From: Brachypodium distachyon
Taxonomy: Eukaryota; Streptophyta; Magnoliopsida; Poales; Poaceae
DNA length: 64,000 bases
Direction: 5' to 3'
Assembly (NCBI RefSeq): GCF_000005505.3
Contig: NC_016133.3
Location: 40,637,237 to 40,701,236, forward strand
The notes below the pieces were generated by a model that had not been told where the DNA came from, searched no databases, and saw only the letters and a list, made by a program, of their open reading frames with translations. Positions 1 to 11,423 of this stretch are shown here, in pieces; the first letter of the stretch is position 1, and each line of letters begins with the position of its first letter. The position numbers and the translations under genes were made by a program.

Positions 1-164
1 TAAGGTATTACGCCTCCGTGTGGCCTGAACCTGGGTAAAAATCTCTTGTGTCTACACTTCGTGTCTATCGCCACGCCGGCGATCGCCGGAGCGATCACCT
101 CACCCTCCACCGAACCAAAAAGGGGGTGCTCGTCATCCCCGGTGCCGGAGACCGTGCTCCGACA
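1..164 (+). mobile_element. Right end of a Gypsy-like LTR (partial)
   Basis: The stretch has the layout of a grass Gypsy LTR end: a TTACGCCTCCGTGTGGCC segment followed by CCTGAACCTGGGTAAA, then a GC-rich run with GTGCTCGTCATCCCCGGTGCC, finishing CTCCGACA at 164. I recognise this type from grass LTRs by memory. The left part lies outside the window, and no primer binding site or gag follows, so it could be a solo LTR or a truncated copy. Confidence 0.45.
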
Positions 165-2634
165 ATTTTTGATCTAGCAACTTGTTATTTAGCACTTATT
201 AGGCCTGATTTTTGCTAGAGGTGGTGACATTTTCCGATGAGTTTGTTTTGATGAATGGTTCTCTAGCATCACACACTAGTTTTGTGTTTTTGATATTTTT
301 CCTTGCAATGTGGCGCCGAAACATTAGTTGGACCTTTTGCCTTGGGAAGAGTTTATTCTAGCCACATCATGTTGAATGATTTTAGTTTCTCTCTCTATTG
401 GTCGGTGACCCAAGCGGCTCTCTAAAACCTCGTTTTTTATGAAAAAAGCAGGAGCATTGCCATTCACTAATGAGAGGAGAAGTCAATATTTACAAGAAAA
501 CGTCTTGGAAAAGAGTCAAGGCGCACAGCCCCACAAAACAAAAGAAAACTACTACACTCTGGGACGATACAACGCAACCGGGCTAATTTCATTAGCCGCC
601 CACAAAAAAAACTTGAAACCCTCCTGAGCTTTGTATGCAACTTCCTCTTTTGTTACGTTTGTGCAGGTTTGACCTTTTACGACTGTTTCACTGGAGGAAG
701 AAATGGCGTGATAAGTATCCGATGAAATGTTTATTTTTATGATGGTGGTTTATATTGCTCGGGGTTGTTATTTCAGTTTATTTGGTCCGGGTGTACCATC
801 CTTACTTCAAAAGAAGTCAATTCGTTGATTAAATTTAAAGGAATTTTCTGTTCATCACATCTTCCATAATAACCAAAATGGCAAAATTATTCTTAGGATG
901 CATTTGTTTTTTTAATGAATTTTATTGTTCTCTTAGCCTCAGTTGCTTACTGTTGAATTTAAAAGGTAAATTTCCCTTGCTGCTGTTCCAGTTTTGGCGA
1001 GGAGAAAGACATGGGTAAATTTCCCTTTGCAACTTGGGCACTTGGCCAAGGAGTAGTAAAAGAGAAGAAATGAGGTCCTCGGCCAATGCCCAGCATACGA
1101 ACAATGAAATGTGACATGTCCCGGGCAGCCACTACTACTCTCTTTGCCCTGTAAGGTCTCAACTTTCTTTTCCTTCCTCTGTGCCACAGTCTCCTCTCCT
1201 GCCGCGTCTCGAGGGGACACGCCACACAGATCTCGGGTAACTTGTCCCGGCCTCGGTTCATCGTTGGAGTGTGGTGTGGATGGAAAAGGCTGTGGCTCCA
1301 TGCATCCATCCAGCATTTTTACTGCACCAAAAAGCTCGAGGAATTTTGACCACTGTTGGGGAGCGCCTACTCTTTTTACAGTTTTCGAAAATAACAAAAA
1401 GGAGTACTCTCTTGCTACTGCCAGACCAGCCGTTTGTCTCGTACGCTTGTCTTGACCGAAGTGTTTACTTCAGCAGGAGTACTTCTACTATACCACTCGT
1501 TGCCTCATGTACAGGGAATGTGTAGTACTTCCTCCATTTCAGTTTACCGGGCCGTTCTCTCTCTTCACCGCAACCAAGGAGAGCGATATGTGACTAAGCG
1601 AAGCGCGTCCGAGCGACCTTGAAATTCGTCCAGATCTGTTGGCCGCTGAATTAACTGACATGCAAGGCTTGAGTTTCCCACAATAAAAATAGCGATCCGT
1701 GGCAATTCTGTGATCTGCGGCGTCTAACGCGAGCATCCACATCAACCATGGCGAAGATGTCCTCCGTTCCTGCCATGGCCACTGCGCCGGAAGTAGAATC
1801 CTCTGAGCCTGCCATGGCCGCGACGGCGGCGGCGGCGGCTGCAGCAGCGTCCTCCGAGCCTGCCATGCCCGCGGCGGCGTGCTGCTGCATGCTGGGCTGC
1901 TGGCTGGAGGTAGGAGGAGGCGCGTGCAGAAAGAGGAGGCAGGGAGGCCGCGCGCATGAAGAATAGGCGAGGGGCCGCGCGTGCTTGAGTTAGTTAATTA
2001 ATCTCCTGTCTTTTCTGTTCCCGTGGGGAGTAACTGCTTCGTTTCGTACGATGAGATTTGCTGGCTTGGTACTCGCGTGAAGGGAAATCGGTCCCGTATA
2101 CGGAGAAATCGGGAAAAAGAGAAAACGGCCCGGTAAGCTGAAACGGAGGTAGTAGATCATTAGCGGATCAGGGGGACAGAATAAGATATACTCCAACTCG
2201 AGATCAGCGGAAGACGGGATGGACGCGGCGCCGACGCTGGCGAGGAGTCGAACGAGGGAAGGTGTCCGTAAAAAGCCGAAACAGCCTCGGAGCAAGGAGG
2301 AATTGATGAGATCTCTCCAATCGGAAAGTGCAAATAAGGCTGCCGCGGCTGACGCCGCGCAGCGATCAACGCAGAATCCATGTCGCCCCCTTGTCCCCCC
2401 GGCCCGACGCGACGTGCCGGATCGCCGAATTCCTCTCGTCTCTTTTAAGCGCCAGGCGCCAAAACAGCCGTCGTCGCGCCATATCCACGATCGGCTAAAA
2501 AGCGCAAACGGCAGCCAGCCAGCCGCGTGTCGGCGCCCGGCCCGAGCACCGGCGCTAATCGCTGTACAGCAGCTAAAACAGTCGGTAATAAGCGGCGCTC
2601 TTCTCCCTCCTCGGCTTTCCCGCCTCCTCCCTTC
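165..2634. other. Intergenic, upstream of the bHLH gene
   Basis: No gene is supported here. The first 900 bases are AT-rich and repeat-like. An alanine-rich open frame at 1748-1966 is simple-sequence coding (GCG/GCA runs) and resembles no protein I know. From about 2220 the sequence becomes GC-rich, which fits the promoter and 5' region of the bHLH gene. Confidence 0.5.
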
Positions 2635-2644
2635 CTTTTAAACC
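2635..2644 (+). promoter_or_regulatory. Possible TATA-like element of the bHLH gene
   Basis: CTTTTAAACC lies in a pyrimidine-rich stretch about 70 bases before the start codon. It is a weak match to a TATA box and is placed mainly by position. Confidence 0.25.
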
Positions 2645-2712
2645 CCCTACCCCTTCGGCCGCGGCAGCAGTCACTACTTGACCGTTGTACGTACGCCGCG
2701 AGAAGTGTTTTC

Positions 2713-3547
2713 ATGGCGACGGACGGGGAGTGCTCGGCGCGTCGTCCGGCGTCGTCGTCTCGGAAGGCGGGGCCGGCGGTCCGAAGCCACAGCGAGGCGG
2801 AGCGGAAGCGGCGGCAGCGCATCAACGGCCACCTCGCCACGCTACGCACCTTCGTCCCCTCCGCATCCCGGGTACGTGAACTAACGTGCTCGATCAGGAC
2901 GTGATGATCATGAATCCATCTAAGCATCTAAAACGAGACGTCTAATTAAAACCGCCGTTGTTGATTATCTACTCCGTATGTATATGTAGATGGACAAGGC
3001 GGCGCTGCTGGGGGAGGTGGTGCGGCACGTGCGGGAGCTGCGTGGCAAGGCGAGCGACGCCACGGCCGGGGCCGACGTCGTCTTCCCCGGGGAAGCCGAC
3101 GAGGTCGGCGTCGAGGAAGAAGAAGAAGAAGACGACCACGGCCAGCACCACCAACAGCGGCGGCGTCGTGGTGGGCGCGTCGTCCGGGCGTGGGTGTGCT
3201 GCGCCGACCGCCCGGGCCTCATGTCCGACCTGGGCCGGGCCGTGCGCTCCGCTAGCGCCAGCGCGCGGCCAGTGCGCGCCGAGATCGCCACCGTCGGCGG
3301 GCGGACGCGCGGCGTCCTGGAGCTGGACTGCGACGCCGACGGCATCGGCAATGCCAGCGACAGGGCCGTGGCGCTCTCGGCCCTGCGCGCCGCGCTGCGC
3401 ACCGTGCTGCTCAACCGGGACGAGCTCCTCCTCGCCGCCGCCGCCGCCAGGGAAGACGAAGGGCACAAGCGGCCGCGGCGCCTCTCGCCGCCGCAGACGC
3501 CGCCGTCCTGGAGCAGTGCAGACCTGCAGTCCAGCGATCTACTCTAG
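2713..3547 (+). CDS. bHLH transcription factor with C-terminal ACT-like domain (AIG1/bHLH30-type)
   Basis: Predicted nuclear DNA-binding protein of 238 residues in two exons, 2713-2871 and 2990-3547, joined in phase 0 across a 118-bp GT-AG intron. The basic region has the H26-E30-R34 residues that contact an E-box, in SHSEAERKRRQRINGHL. Helix 1 ends in exon 1, and loop plus helix 2 (MDKAALLGEVVRHVREL) begin exon 2; an intron inside the bHLH domain is common in this subfamily. An acidic linker follows, then an ACT-like fold around residues 117-190 (RVVRAWVCCADRPGLMSDL), which in plant bHLHs usually mediates dimerisation. The start is the first ATG in frame (context TTCATGGCG); the frame is open further upstream but has no ATG. 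The resemblance is to the AIG1/bHLH30/bHLH51/bHLH107 group. The exact orthologue is not determined. Confidence 0.9.
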
Positions 3548-5362
3548 CTACTAGCACTCTACCTAGTCGATCCATACAGTAGCATGCAAATGCGATTAAT
3601 GATGCGGCAAAGCGAAGGGAGCGATGCCGCGTCGATACGTACGCTCTACGGTCTACAGTCTACAGTGCACATGCTCGGCCTGTTTCGTGTTAAGCTAAAG
3701 CTCTGTACGTTTCGCCTGCCATGGTCGGCGCCTGTACTTGCAGGTTGCACCTAAGCTAGTAGTAGATGGCTTTGTAGGATTGTCAGGTATATGCACTGTG
3801 GCGGTAGTTGAAGTTTGCAGCTTGGGCTCGTGCGGTGCCCCTATGTCTGTGTTGTGTCCATCGGTACTTCGGAATAGGCCGAGCATGAATGGATCGACAT
3901 CGATGGTCATGGTAGCACTATTTGCAGACAACCGCCGCTGTTTCGTCTTCATACTCGAGGAACTGCCGCTTCTGTCTCTATGACCCATATCACGTCATCA
4001 CAGAGACCCACTGTTACTTTGGTCGTTCAAAATGATCACGATGCTATAACAATTGAACTTGGCTGACAGTTGCTTCTTGTACTCCGTTTCGGATTACACG
4101 TACATGCAGTGTTTTAGAGACAAAATAAGCCAAATGTACAAACTGCCACTTGATCCACCACCATTCATCCAGTATAAATTAGTGTTAAAATTGTTCGCCA
4201 AGGGAAAAAAAATCAATGATTAACACGCTTGGAGTCTAAATGTACAACTATTTTGAAAAACTAACGATGTATATATGAATAACTAATTTAAAGTGGAACA
4301 AGTACTATTGTTCGAAATTATGATGCCACGTCTGAACTTTGCTGGAAGAAACATGAAACGTTAGTTATCCGTTCCAAAGCAGACGTCTTAGATTTGGCAT
4401 GGTCTTTGACGAGCAACTTTGACCACCAACATTTTATATTTCGTATTATAGAAAAAAAAACATTTTATATTTCAAAACCATCTTGGATGGTACGTTCAGT
4501 AGAGATGATAATATAGGTTATCTGTTAAAAGAAAAAACAGCATGGTGTCAAAAAACATCGGTGATGATATGTTAAATACAAGCAGGTTTCTATCATAAAA
4601 ACATCGTTTGGCACGTTAATTTTAACTAAACTCTTTTCTGGTATATAATGAGCTTATGAGTATTGGGTTAGATGTTAAACCAAATCAATCGCGTGTCCAT
4701 AAAATTGGTCACAAAAGTTCCAATTGACAATAAATTTTCACACCTATAAAAGCTCAATTGTTGGCGGATACATCTTCAGATTGTATCACTTGGTGATTTG
4801 GATTAAATCATCGAGACAAGAAAATGGAGTATAGTACTAAATGATAGTGTAATATTCGCTATAAATATGTATTGCATTTTTTTAGTCTGTATCAACGTAC
4901 AGGTATATAGTGCCAGTAATCTATATTAGGAAGTTCCAATTGTGATAAATATCAGCGCTCCAGGCTATGTCTAGAATCTGACTCGACGGAGGTTGTGAAG
5001 GCCATTACTAATGGCACAAATTATCAAGCTTCAAGGAATGTCACCATCGATAAATGTCAGTACGTCCTACCGACACCCGATCATGCAACTTGTGTTCATT
5101 GTCAGAGAGAAGCCAATGGATAGCTAATGAATTAGCCATGCAATTAAGAGTCTAGATTTGGCAGTGTGTGGACTGACGATCCTGACAGACTTTATTGTGC
5201 CCTTGCCCCATGGTGTATCAAATTTAATCTTCATCTGGCAGGATCACCTCAGTTTCAACCCAAAAAAAAACATAGAAGTGGCCGCTGTTGATTATTACAT
5301 GTACAGCAAGCACATTTTTACTCCGTATTCTATCTCACGAGACATATACCCTAGCACATATA
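3548..5362. other. Intergenic, AT-rich
   Basis: It contains the 3' untranslated region of the bHLH gene, for which I see no canonical AATAAA, then AT-rich sequence. Short frames at 3738-3983 and 5158-5403 show no protein family signature. Confidence 0.5.
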
Positions 5363-5490
5363 TATTTCCTCCGTCCAACAAAGGATGTCTAAATATTGAC
5401 TAAATTTGAATGCATCTATACACTAAGTCATGTCTAGATACATTTAAATTTTAACAAATTTGAGACATCTTTCGTTGCACCGAGGAAGTA
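5363..5490. mobile_element. Stowaway-type MITE
   Basis: About 128 bp with inverted ends: TATTTCCTCCGTCCAACAAA at the left and the reverse complement of CGTTGCACCGAGGAAGTA at the right, with an AT-rich centre. CTCCGT ends beside TA are typical of Stowaway (Tc1/mariner) elements of grasses. The two ends have several mismatches, so it is an old copy. Confidence 0.75.
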
Positions 5491-5935
5491 CGAGGATTTA
5501 TATGTAACCAAGAAGGTCGGGGAGCCATATGCGCGCCACTGTTACAAGGGCCGACAAAGATCGACGGTCAATATAGATCAGCAAGATGTAGGGAAGAAAA
5601 CGAGAATGGTGTCACGAACTGTCAAGTGAGACTATCCCAAACTATCCTTGTAGAATTGTACGTAGTAGTAGCTCACGTTTTTAGATCAGTTTTCTCACCT
5701 GGGACGAGTTCAGAACGTGTAGAAGCTGGATTGCCAAAAGTCCAGAACAAGCAATTCAACAACTCTGCTGCCCATCAGCTCAACTGCTAGGTGGAGAACT
5801 TCCTAACTCACTGATCTACATCTCCAAAGAACATTGGGTGGTGAACAACCAGGGCCAGGGACTTCAGAAGTTCAGAGGCCAGCACAGGTCAACCACCAAC
5901 GAGACCATTGCTCTTGACCACCAATCACATCTTGA
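5491..5935. other. Promoter-side spacer of the proline-rich protein gene
   Basis: There is no open frame of note. It is probably upstream regulatory DNA for the gene starting at 6037. Confidence 0.4.
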
Positions 5936-5944
5936 TATAAATAG
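5936..5944 (+). promoter_or_regulatory. TATA box
   Basis: A perfect TATAAATAG lies 93 bases before the start codon at 6037. A start of transcription near 5968 would give a leader of about 70 bases. Confidence 0.7.
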
Positions 5945-6036
5945 TCCCAGCATCGACTCTTAGCTTCACAGATATCATCAGATAGCAAGTAAACGTAGTA
6001 GCCTACGCAGCACACACAGAAATACAGTCACTTACC

Positions 6037-6537
6037 ATGGCTTCTAGTGTCCACCGTCTCCTTGTCCTCCTCCTAGCCTTCGCAGCCTTCAATGGCAGCT
6101 ATGCAGCTCGTCATCTTCTGGACACAGCGGCTGCACCAGAGGCTGCACCAGCTCAGCCTGCCCCTGCGATGCCCAAAGTTCCAACAACACTGCCTCCGAT
6201 GCCTTCCATTCCGGCGGTCCCAACCACACTGCCTCCAATGCCTTCCATTCCAGCAGTTCCAAAGTTGACAGTGCCACCAGTACCATCCATTCCTATCCCG
6301 AAGGTTGCCATGCCACCAATGGCCGCTGGCACAGTTCCGTCCCTTCCAGTTCCGGTGATTCCAACTACCATACCGGCCCTTCCTACTTTGCCTGCTACCA
6401 TGCCACCAATGCCCTCAATACCAATTACTATTCCATCCATTCCAATCACAATCCCAAAGACAATCCCTACAATTCCTGGGTTCCAGATACAACCTATCCC
6501 ATTCATGTCCCCACCCCCGCAAACCACCAGCCCTTGA
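6037..6537 (+). CDS. Secreted proline-rich cell-wall protein (PELPK1-like)
   Basis: Intronless gene for 166 residues. A signal peptide covers residues 1-23/24 (hydrophobic LLVLLLAFAAF, cleavage expected after GSYA), followed by RHLLD, a motif often seen just after the signal in grass cell-wall proteins. The mature part is almost wholly Pro, Ile, Thr, Met and Val, with many PxxPxIP units such as LPPMPSIPAVP. Two perfect 13-residue repeats (VPTTLPPMPSIPA, residues 48-60 and 61-73) are encoded by a 39-bp tandem repeat at 6178-6255. There is no cysteine-rich (LTP-like) domain, so it is not a hybrid proline-rich protein. The role is inferred as a structural or regulatory wall protein. The start has a good context (ACCATGGCT). 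Confidence 0.85.
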   Translation: MASSVHRLLVLLLAFAAFNGSYAARHLLDTAAAPEAAPAQPAPAMPKVPTTLPPMPSIPAVPTTLPPMPSIPAVPKLTVPPVPSIPIPKVAMPPMAAGTVPSLPVPVIPTTIPALPTLPATMPPMPSIPITIPSIPITIPKTIPTIPGFQIQPIPFMSPPPQTTSP

Positions 6538-7407
6538 AGATCGCTGTAGCATGAGACTGCTATGTCTGAGTGCTAGTCAGAGATTCAATTCGGCATATAC
6601 TCATATATATATAGTCATAGTCAGTGTGTTTGTAATGTTTGTTCTATTACTTCGGTGTTACGGGCTTCCATATGGTGTGATTGTAAATGCAGCCAGTTGC
6701 TTGTCCTATCCTGTTTGAGTGTTTGTTGATATAAATCATTGTTTGGTTTGCGTGAGATGCTCTTATCTTGTTTGATAGAAAAGAATGATAACACCTACTT
6801 CACAACAAGATTACTCCTGGAAGTCTACAACACGAGAATAGAAAAGGCAAGGGAAAACACATGGCATTGAGCCATGAAATGGAAGAGAAGATTTAGCCAT
6901 CAAACTGACAAATTGAAGCAAAAAAAAATCAACCTGTTTGATGTTTACATGGTCATAAAGATCATAGATCAATTATCATCATAAAAATCCATAGCATAAA
7001 ACAGCAGTAACACATGAAAAAGGGAATAAAAAAGGTAACTAAGACATTAATGGTAACTTACAATAGATAATGTATACACCATATGAAGCTACTATATACT
7101 GTTGGAAATGGACAACCACCTCCATAGAGTAGGATGGTATGTTTTATCTGGGCACTCCAATATGGGGTTGCAATTATGGTTAGACTAGGGACTGAAATAT
7201 TTCTGGTGCCTGCATGCCAGATAAATATAAGCCACCAAAATTCCAGAACAAAATAGCCATAAAAAAGGAATATCAAAGCACAATTGAATGCTTGGAAGTA
7301 CATATGATTTGGAATGTCTGAATACTTACGCTCAACTAACTGAAGCTGTACTAGCTGCGACTTAAACACTGGTCCTGAACAATCATCCTTGTCCCCCTCC
7401 CTGCCAC
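6538..7407. other. Convergent 3' flanks
   Basis: 3' ends of the proline-rich gene (+) and the IMPACT-like gene (-) face each other here. The AT-rich sequence has no supported gene. The open frame at 7058-7438 (-) overlaps the last exon of the IMPACT-like gene in another frame. Confidence 0.5.
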
Positions 7408-9471
7408 TTAAAGTAATAGTTCGATTTTCCTGCTGCAAGCTGAATTCACTGCACTTCCGAGACTCTCAATTTTTTCATATTCCACTTTGAACATGACAAC
7501 AACTGCACCATCTTTGCCAGTGTCATAGTCCTGTTTAATATCTTCAGCTTGGAAATGCTGCAGCTGTTGGAAGATTCGACCCAATCATGCTCAGGCTTCA
7601 GCAAATCATAGCCATGCTAAAAGTTAATAAATAATCTGAGAGTAGTAGCTTGCCAGAAGACACACAAGTATTGATTAGAATTAATGTACTAGTTACATTG
7701 GGCACGAAATGAACAGAACATATAGCAGATCAAGCAGTTGATGATTTTGCCATTTTGCTGCATGTGACAACTCAAACTAGACAAATCATGGTTAGGTTTT
7801 ACAAAAATTGTATCTAGTGAGAAGCAGTAAGCTGACACATCGTTAATGCAACATGATATATGACATATGCCTATAACAGCAACTTTGTATAGCTATGCTT
7901 TAATTAATCATCTTACAATATGTGTTGGTGTCTCCAGTACTATTATTTTGTATACGCTTATTAGTTATTACCTGATGATAGACTGTGCCCAAGAGATCAA
8001 ATGGTACTTCCATGCCCACAAGAGCCTAAAATAAAAATGTACACCAAGTGAGAACTATACGCACTCCATACTTCTTCACATTATTGCAAGAATCAGGCAA
8101 GAGCAGATGGCAAATAATTAAGATTTGATCACCTTGGGTTTCACAAGACAAGTAGGAGCATCTTTAAGGCATTCAGAAGCAACCCCACCATAAGCTCTAA
8201 CCAGCCCACCAGTTCCCAATTTTATGCCTCCAAAATATCTATTTGCAATGTTTAAAGGAGGAAAGTGTATGTGAAGATGGTAATCACATGAACCGTGTGT
8301 CTCATAAAAAGGTGCAGTGAAATGTATGTTCATGTCACTTGTCTATTTCTATAGCTCACTTAACTTATTACCAACTTAAATAGCAACAGATTGGACACAT
8401 TATTACTTAATTTGTCCTGATAAAAAAAAGCATAAAATTGAAATGCACAGCTCGACAAACTGGATACCTGATTACAACCACCATGACCATATCAATGCCA
8501 GATGAAATGATAGCAGAGTAGATTGGCTTTCCAGCTGTGCTTGAAGGTTCTCCGTCATCATTATAACGGAATTGCTCTCCCACCTAAATATACATGTATG
8601 CAAGACCAACTCACCATTAACAATCATAGACATGAATAGCAAGCTTGGAATAGAGCTACAAACCTTATATGCCCAGCAATTGTGGGTGGCACGAGGATCC
8701 TTGACCTACAACACAAAACCATGTAGGCCTAGTTAATAGAGTACACAAAAAAAAATCGAGTGTCAGCATGGATAAGTTTGCTAGCATGATCCAAACGCAA
8801 ACACATTGATGTGTGAAGGGCTGCAAGGTCAAGCCCACATACCCTACAGGAAACATGTTAGACACAACGCCTGTAGCCCTCTAAATCTTTGCTAAAATTA
8901 TATCATTTGAAACAATACACATTCCACATTTACCGTGCCCAAGCCCTTCAGTAATGCATCAGCATCACAAAGACAACCTTGTGGAGCATAATAATTGAAT
9001 TGACATTTCGTCCGGGTGAGCTTAACACTTTCTACAAGTTAAGCTAACGAGGCCATGACGGAGGAATTGATTGGTTACTCATGGATTCAGTTAGGGCGAG
9101 AAGTGGCGGGTCTACCGAGTAATCAGGGGCAAGAGCCCACTGTAAAACTAGATAGATCAGGTGTTAGCACATCTGTAGAAGAGGAATAGCGTGGGAGGGG
9201 GGAGCACCTCGTCGAGGAAGGACATGGCGGCGCGCTCGTCGTGGACGGTGCCGGCGATGGCGATGAACTTGCTGCGCTTGATCTCGCGCTCGCAGCGGAC
9301 GCGCCCCACGAGCGCCGTGTACGGGGAGGGGGAGGACGACGCCGAGGAAGATGACATGTCGCGCACGGAGGATGCAGCCGAGCTTCGGCAGGAGCAGCTA
9401 TGGTGGACTGGTCCCGGGAGCAGGAGGGGAATGGAGCGGAGGCGTGGGGTAACTACGCGCACGGCCGCCAT
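7408..9471 (-). CDS. IMPACT/YigZ-family (UPF0029) protein
   Basis: Predicted 245 residues in six exons: 9471-9208, 8705-8664, 8583-8468, 8238-8133, 8025-7972 and 7563-7408. All junctions are GT-AG and keep the frame. Family marks are present in order: KRSKFIAIA (67-74), [27 protein letters not shown] and [17 protein letters not shown]. These are the hallmark blocks of the YigZ/IMPACT N-terminal domain. The N-terminal RWD domain of animal IMPACT and yeast YIH1 is absent, so this is the bacterial-type short form. Residues 1-50 are rich in Ser, Arg, Ala and Pro with almost no acids, which suggests a plastid or mitochondrial transit peptide (inference). IMPACT/YIH1 act on GCN1 in the stress control of translation; the role of the short plant form is not settled. 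The last exon uses the acceptor AACAG at 7564; the alternative acceptor further upstream breaks the conserved C-terminus. Confidence 0.88.
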
Positions 9472-9810
9472 GCCGCGGGGCGCGTGGTGGGTGACTGGAA
9501 TCCGTGGGTGCGGTTCCGTGTAGCGTAAGGAGTCGATCAGTCTGGGCCTTGGGCTTGCAGCCGCCAAAGTAGAAGCCCAGGTGCTTGACTATCCAAGGAA
9601 CAGCGAGCAAATATTTATCTGGGTTGGGCCGACCTCGGGCCGTATCTATTGGTGCCATCGGCGATAATGAAATTCAACAACACAAAGGAATCCATTCCCT
9701 CAAAAACAATAAACACACCCGTCTCAAAAAAACAAATACACACAGGAATTCACAAGGCTAGCTAAGCTGGATAGAGATAGCCATGGATGGGCTAACTAAG
9801 AATATCCAGT
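9472..9810. other. Upstream region of the IMPACT-like gene
   Basis: The spacer holds the leader and promoter region of the minus-strand gene, truncated on the far side by the Harbinger insertion. The reading frame of exon 1 stays open to 9567, but only from non-ATG codons. Confidence 0.4.
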
Positions 9811-10225
9811 TTCAGTATTTGGTTGTCTAAGTTGGATGAGCCGGGTTCTTATTGGATGAGATATGGATAGGACGAGTCCAGTTTCTATTTGGTTGAGTGG
9901 AGAGGGTGGATATGAGGTTGTGGATATGAACAAGATATGAACACACTAGATATGAATAAGTTATAAAATACTAACTTGGATTCAACAATACTAACTTTGT
10001 ACACACAAGATATTTTCGGCAAGATACCATCAAGCACACGCACAAACATATACAAGGTATCACCGTGAACATTACATACCAACAAGATACCACCATCATC
10101 ATTACATACCAGCAAGTTTTAAGTCATACATCCATTGGTTCACAACAAAAGCATAAGTCATAATACCCCAAGTTCATTGTTTTGGGTCAACAACAAAATA
10201 TGGCATGCAACCGATACATATGCCT

Positions 10226-11318
10226 TCATTCATGAGGGTTAGCCTCGGGGTGAGAAGGAATGTTATTTCTAACATACCTAGCAACCCAAACCATCTTCTC
10301 ATCATGATCCAGGGTGTGGAATGCCCTAGCAATTCGTGGATTTTCAACCAAATAGGCATAGTAGTGAGCAAGAAAATCCCTACCAAATGTTGGAAGTGTC
10401 TTCATGTTATCCCAAAGACCCTTGGGGTGTTGTCGTTGCTAACATTCTTCTCTATGGCCACAGCTAGCCTTTCACCCACAGCTACAAGTGTTGGTCCTAA
10501 GCCTTGTTCCTCATATTGTGTTGTCTTTGTCCTTTTTGAGGGCCCAGAGGCAGATGACTCACCAACATTGTATGAATGAGTAACTTCTTCATTAGGAGGT
10601 GGTGTAGCATTAACATTGGCAGGTTCATCATCTTCAACATCCACGAAATCAGTGGCTAGTGGTTCACTTGAGCCATTTGCATAATCTTCAGTAACCATAC
10701 CATTGCCATAGATTGTAACCATCTCATTATAATGCTCAAGAGTTTTGTTTAGGTACGGCTCATCTCCTTTGTTATCCTAGTAGACAATAGCATATTAATT
10801 CCTGCAAGTTTGTGGCATTTAAAACTGATTCCAGCAACTATTTGGACAATAGCAATGTAATTCCAGCAAGTTTGTGACATTTAAAACTGATTCCAACAAC
10901 TATTTGGACAATAGCAAAGTAAATTCCAGCAAATTTGTGACATTCAAAACTGATTCCAACAACTAGTTGGACAATAGCAAAGTAATTCCAGCATGTACAT
11001 ACCCATGTAATGCTCATGATCAAGAACAATCATACACTTGTCTTCATCCCACAATGCAGCACTCAGTTTCTTGAGTTTTGCTATTCGCTGCCACTTCCTC
11101 TTCCATGTCCTATTGTGATTATACACCTGAGCTCCAGTCATAGTGGTCTTGAAATGATCATTCAAAGCTTTAGCACAAGCATTGAGGTGCACGGTCATGA
11201 AACCATGAGATGTTCTCTCACCACCAGCCACCAAATTAAATAAGTGATTAAGCATGAATGAAGACATTGGAGGTGTCCAGCACACTTGACCACCCCCTTT
11301 GGATCCTTCAACATCCAT
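10226..11318 (-). pseudogene. Harbinger ORF1: Myb/SANT-like DNA-binding protein, frameshifted
   Basis: Exon 1 (11318-11003) starts MDVEGSKGGG and holds the Myb/SANT-like domain (WTPPMSSFMLNHL, then VYNHNRTWKRKWQRI and LSAALWDEDKCMIVL). Exon 2 (10766-10226) runs through an acidic and serine-rich region. At about 10422-10427, in a run of four C on the coding strand, the frame shifts by one; the conserved tail (GLWDNMKTLP, then HYYAYLVENPRIARAF) continues in the next frame to a stop at 10226. This type of protein normally works with the transposase to bind element ends. The intron holds three copies of a 62-bp repeat. Confidence 0.8.
10797..10983. repeat. 62-bp tandem repeat, three copies
   Basis: Copies begin near 10797, 10859 and 10922 with AATTCCAGCAAGTTTGTGAC or a close variant, and a short fourth piece follows. 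The array lies in the intron of Harbinger ORF1 and differs by only a few bases between copies. Confidence 0.9.
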
Positions 11319-11423
11319 TTCCTACAAAGTTAGGCAGGTCAAACACATACACTTGCAAACTCAATTCAGTCCATAAACTCCAACAAATAACATTACAATA
11401 GTACCATTGTACATTGGGTTCAC

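Noticed and set aside
939..1397. 152-codon minus-strand frame
   Set aside because: It overlaps several other frames of equal quality, has no domain and no conserved start context.
1748..1966. 72-codon alanine-rich open frame with an ATG in good context
   Set aside because: It is simple-sequence coding; the opposite strand is open as well, and no family resemblance or splice context supports a gene.
7564..7616. Alternative acceptor giving [15 protein letters not shown] before the last IMPACT-like exon
   Set aside because: It puts the conserved C-terminal segment ([14 protein letters not shown]) out of frame, whereas the acceptor at 7564 joins it directly to VYHQ.
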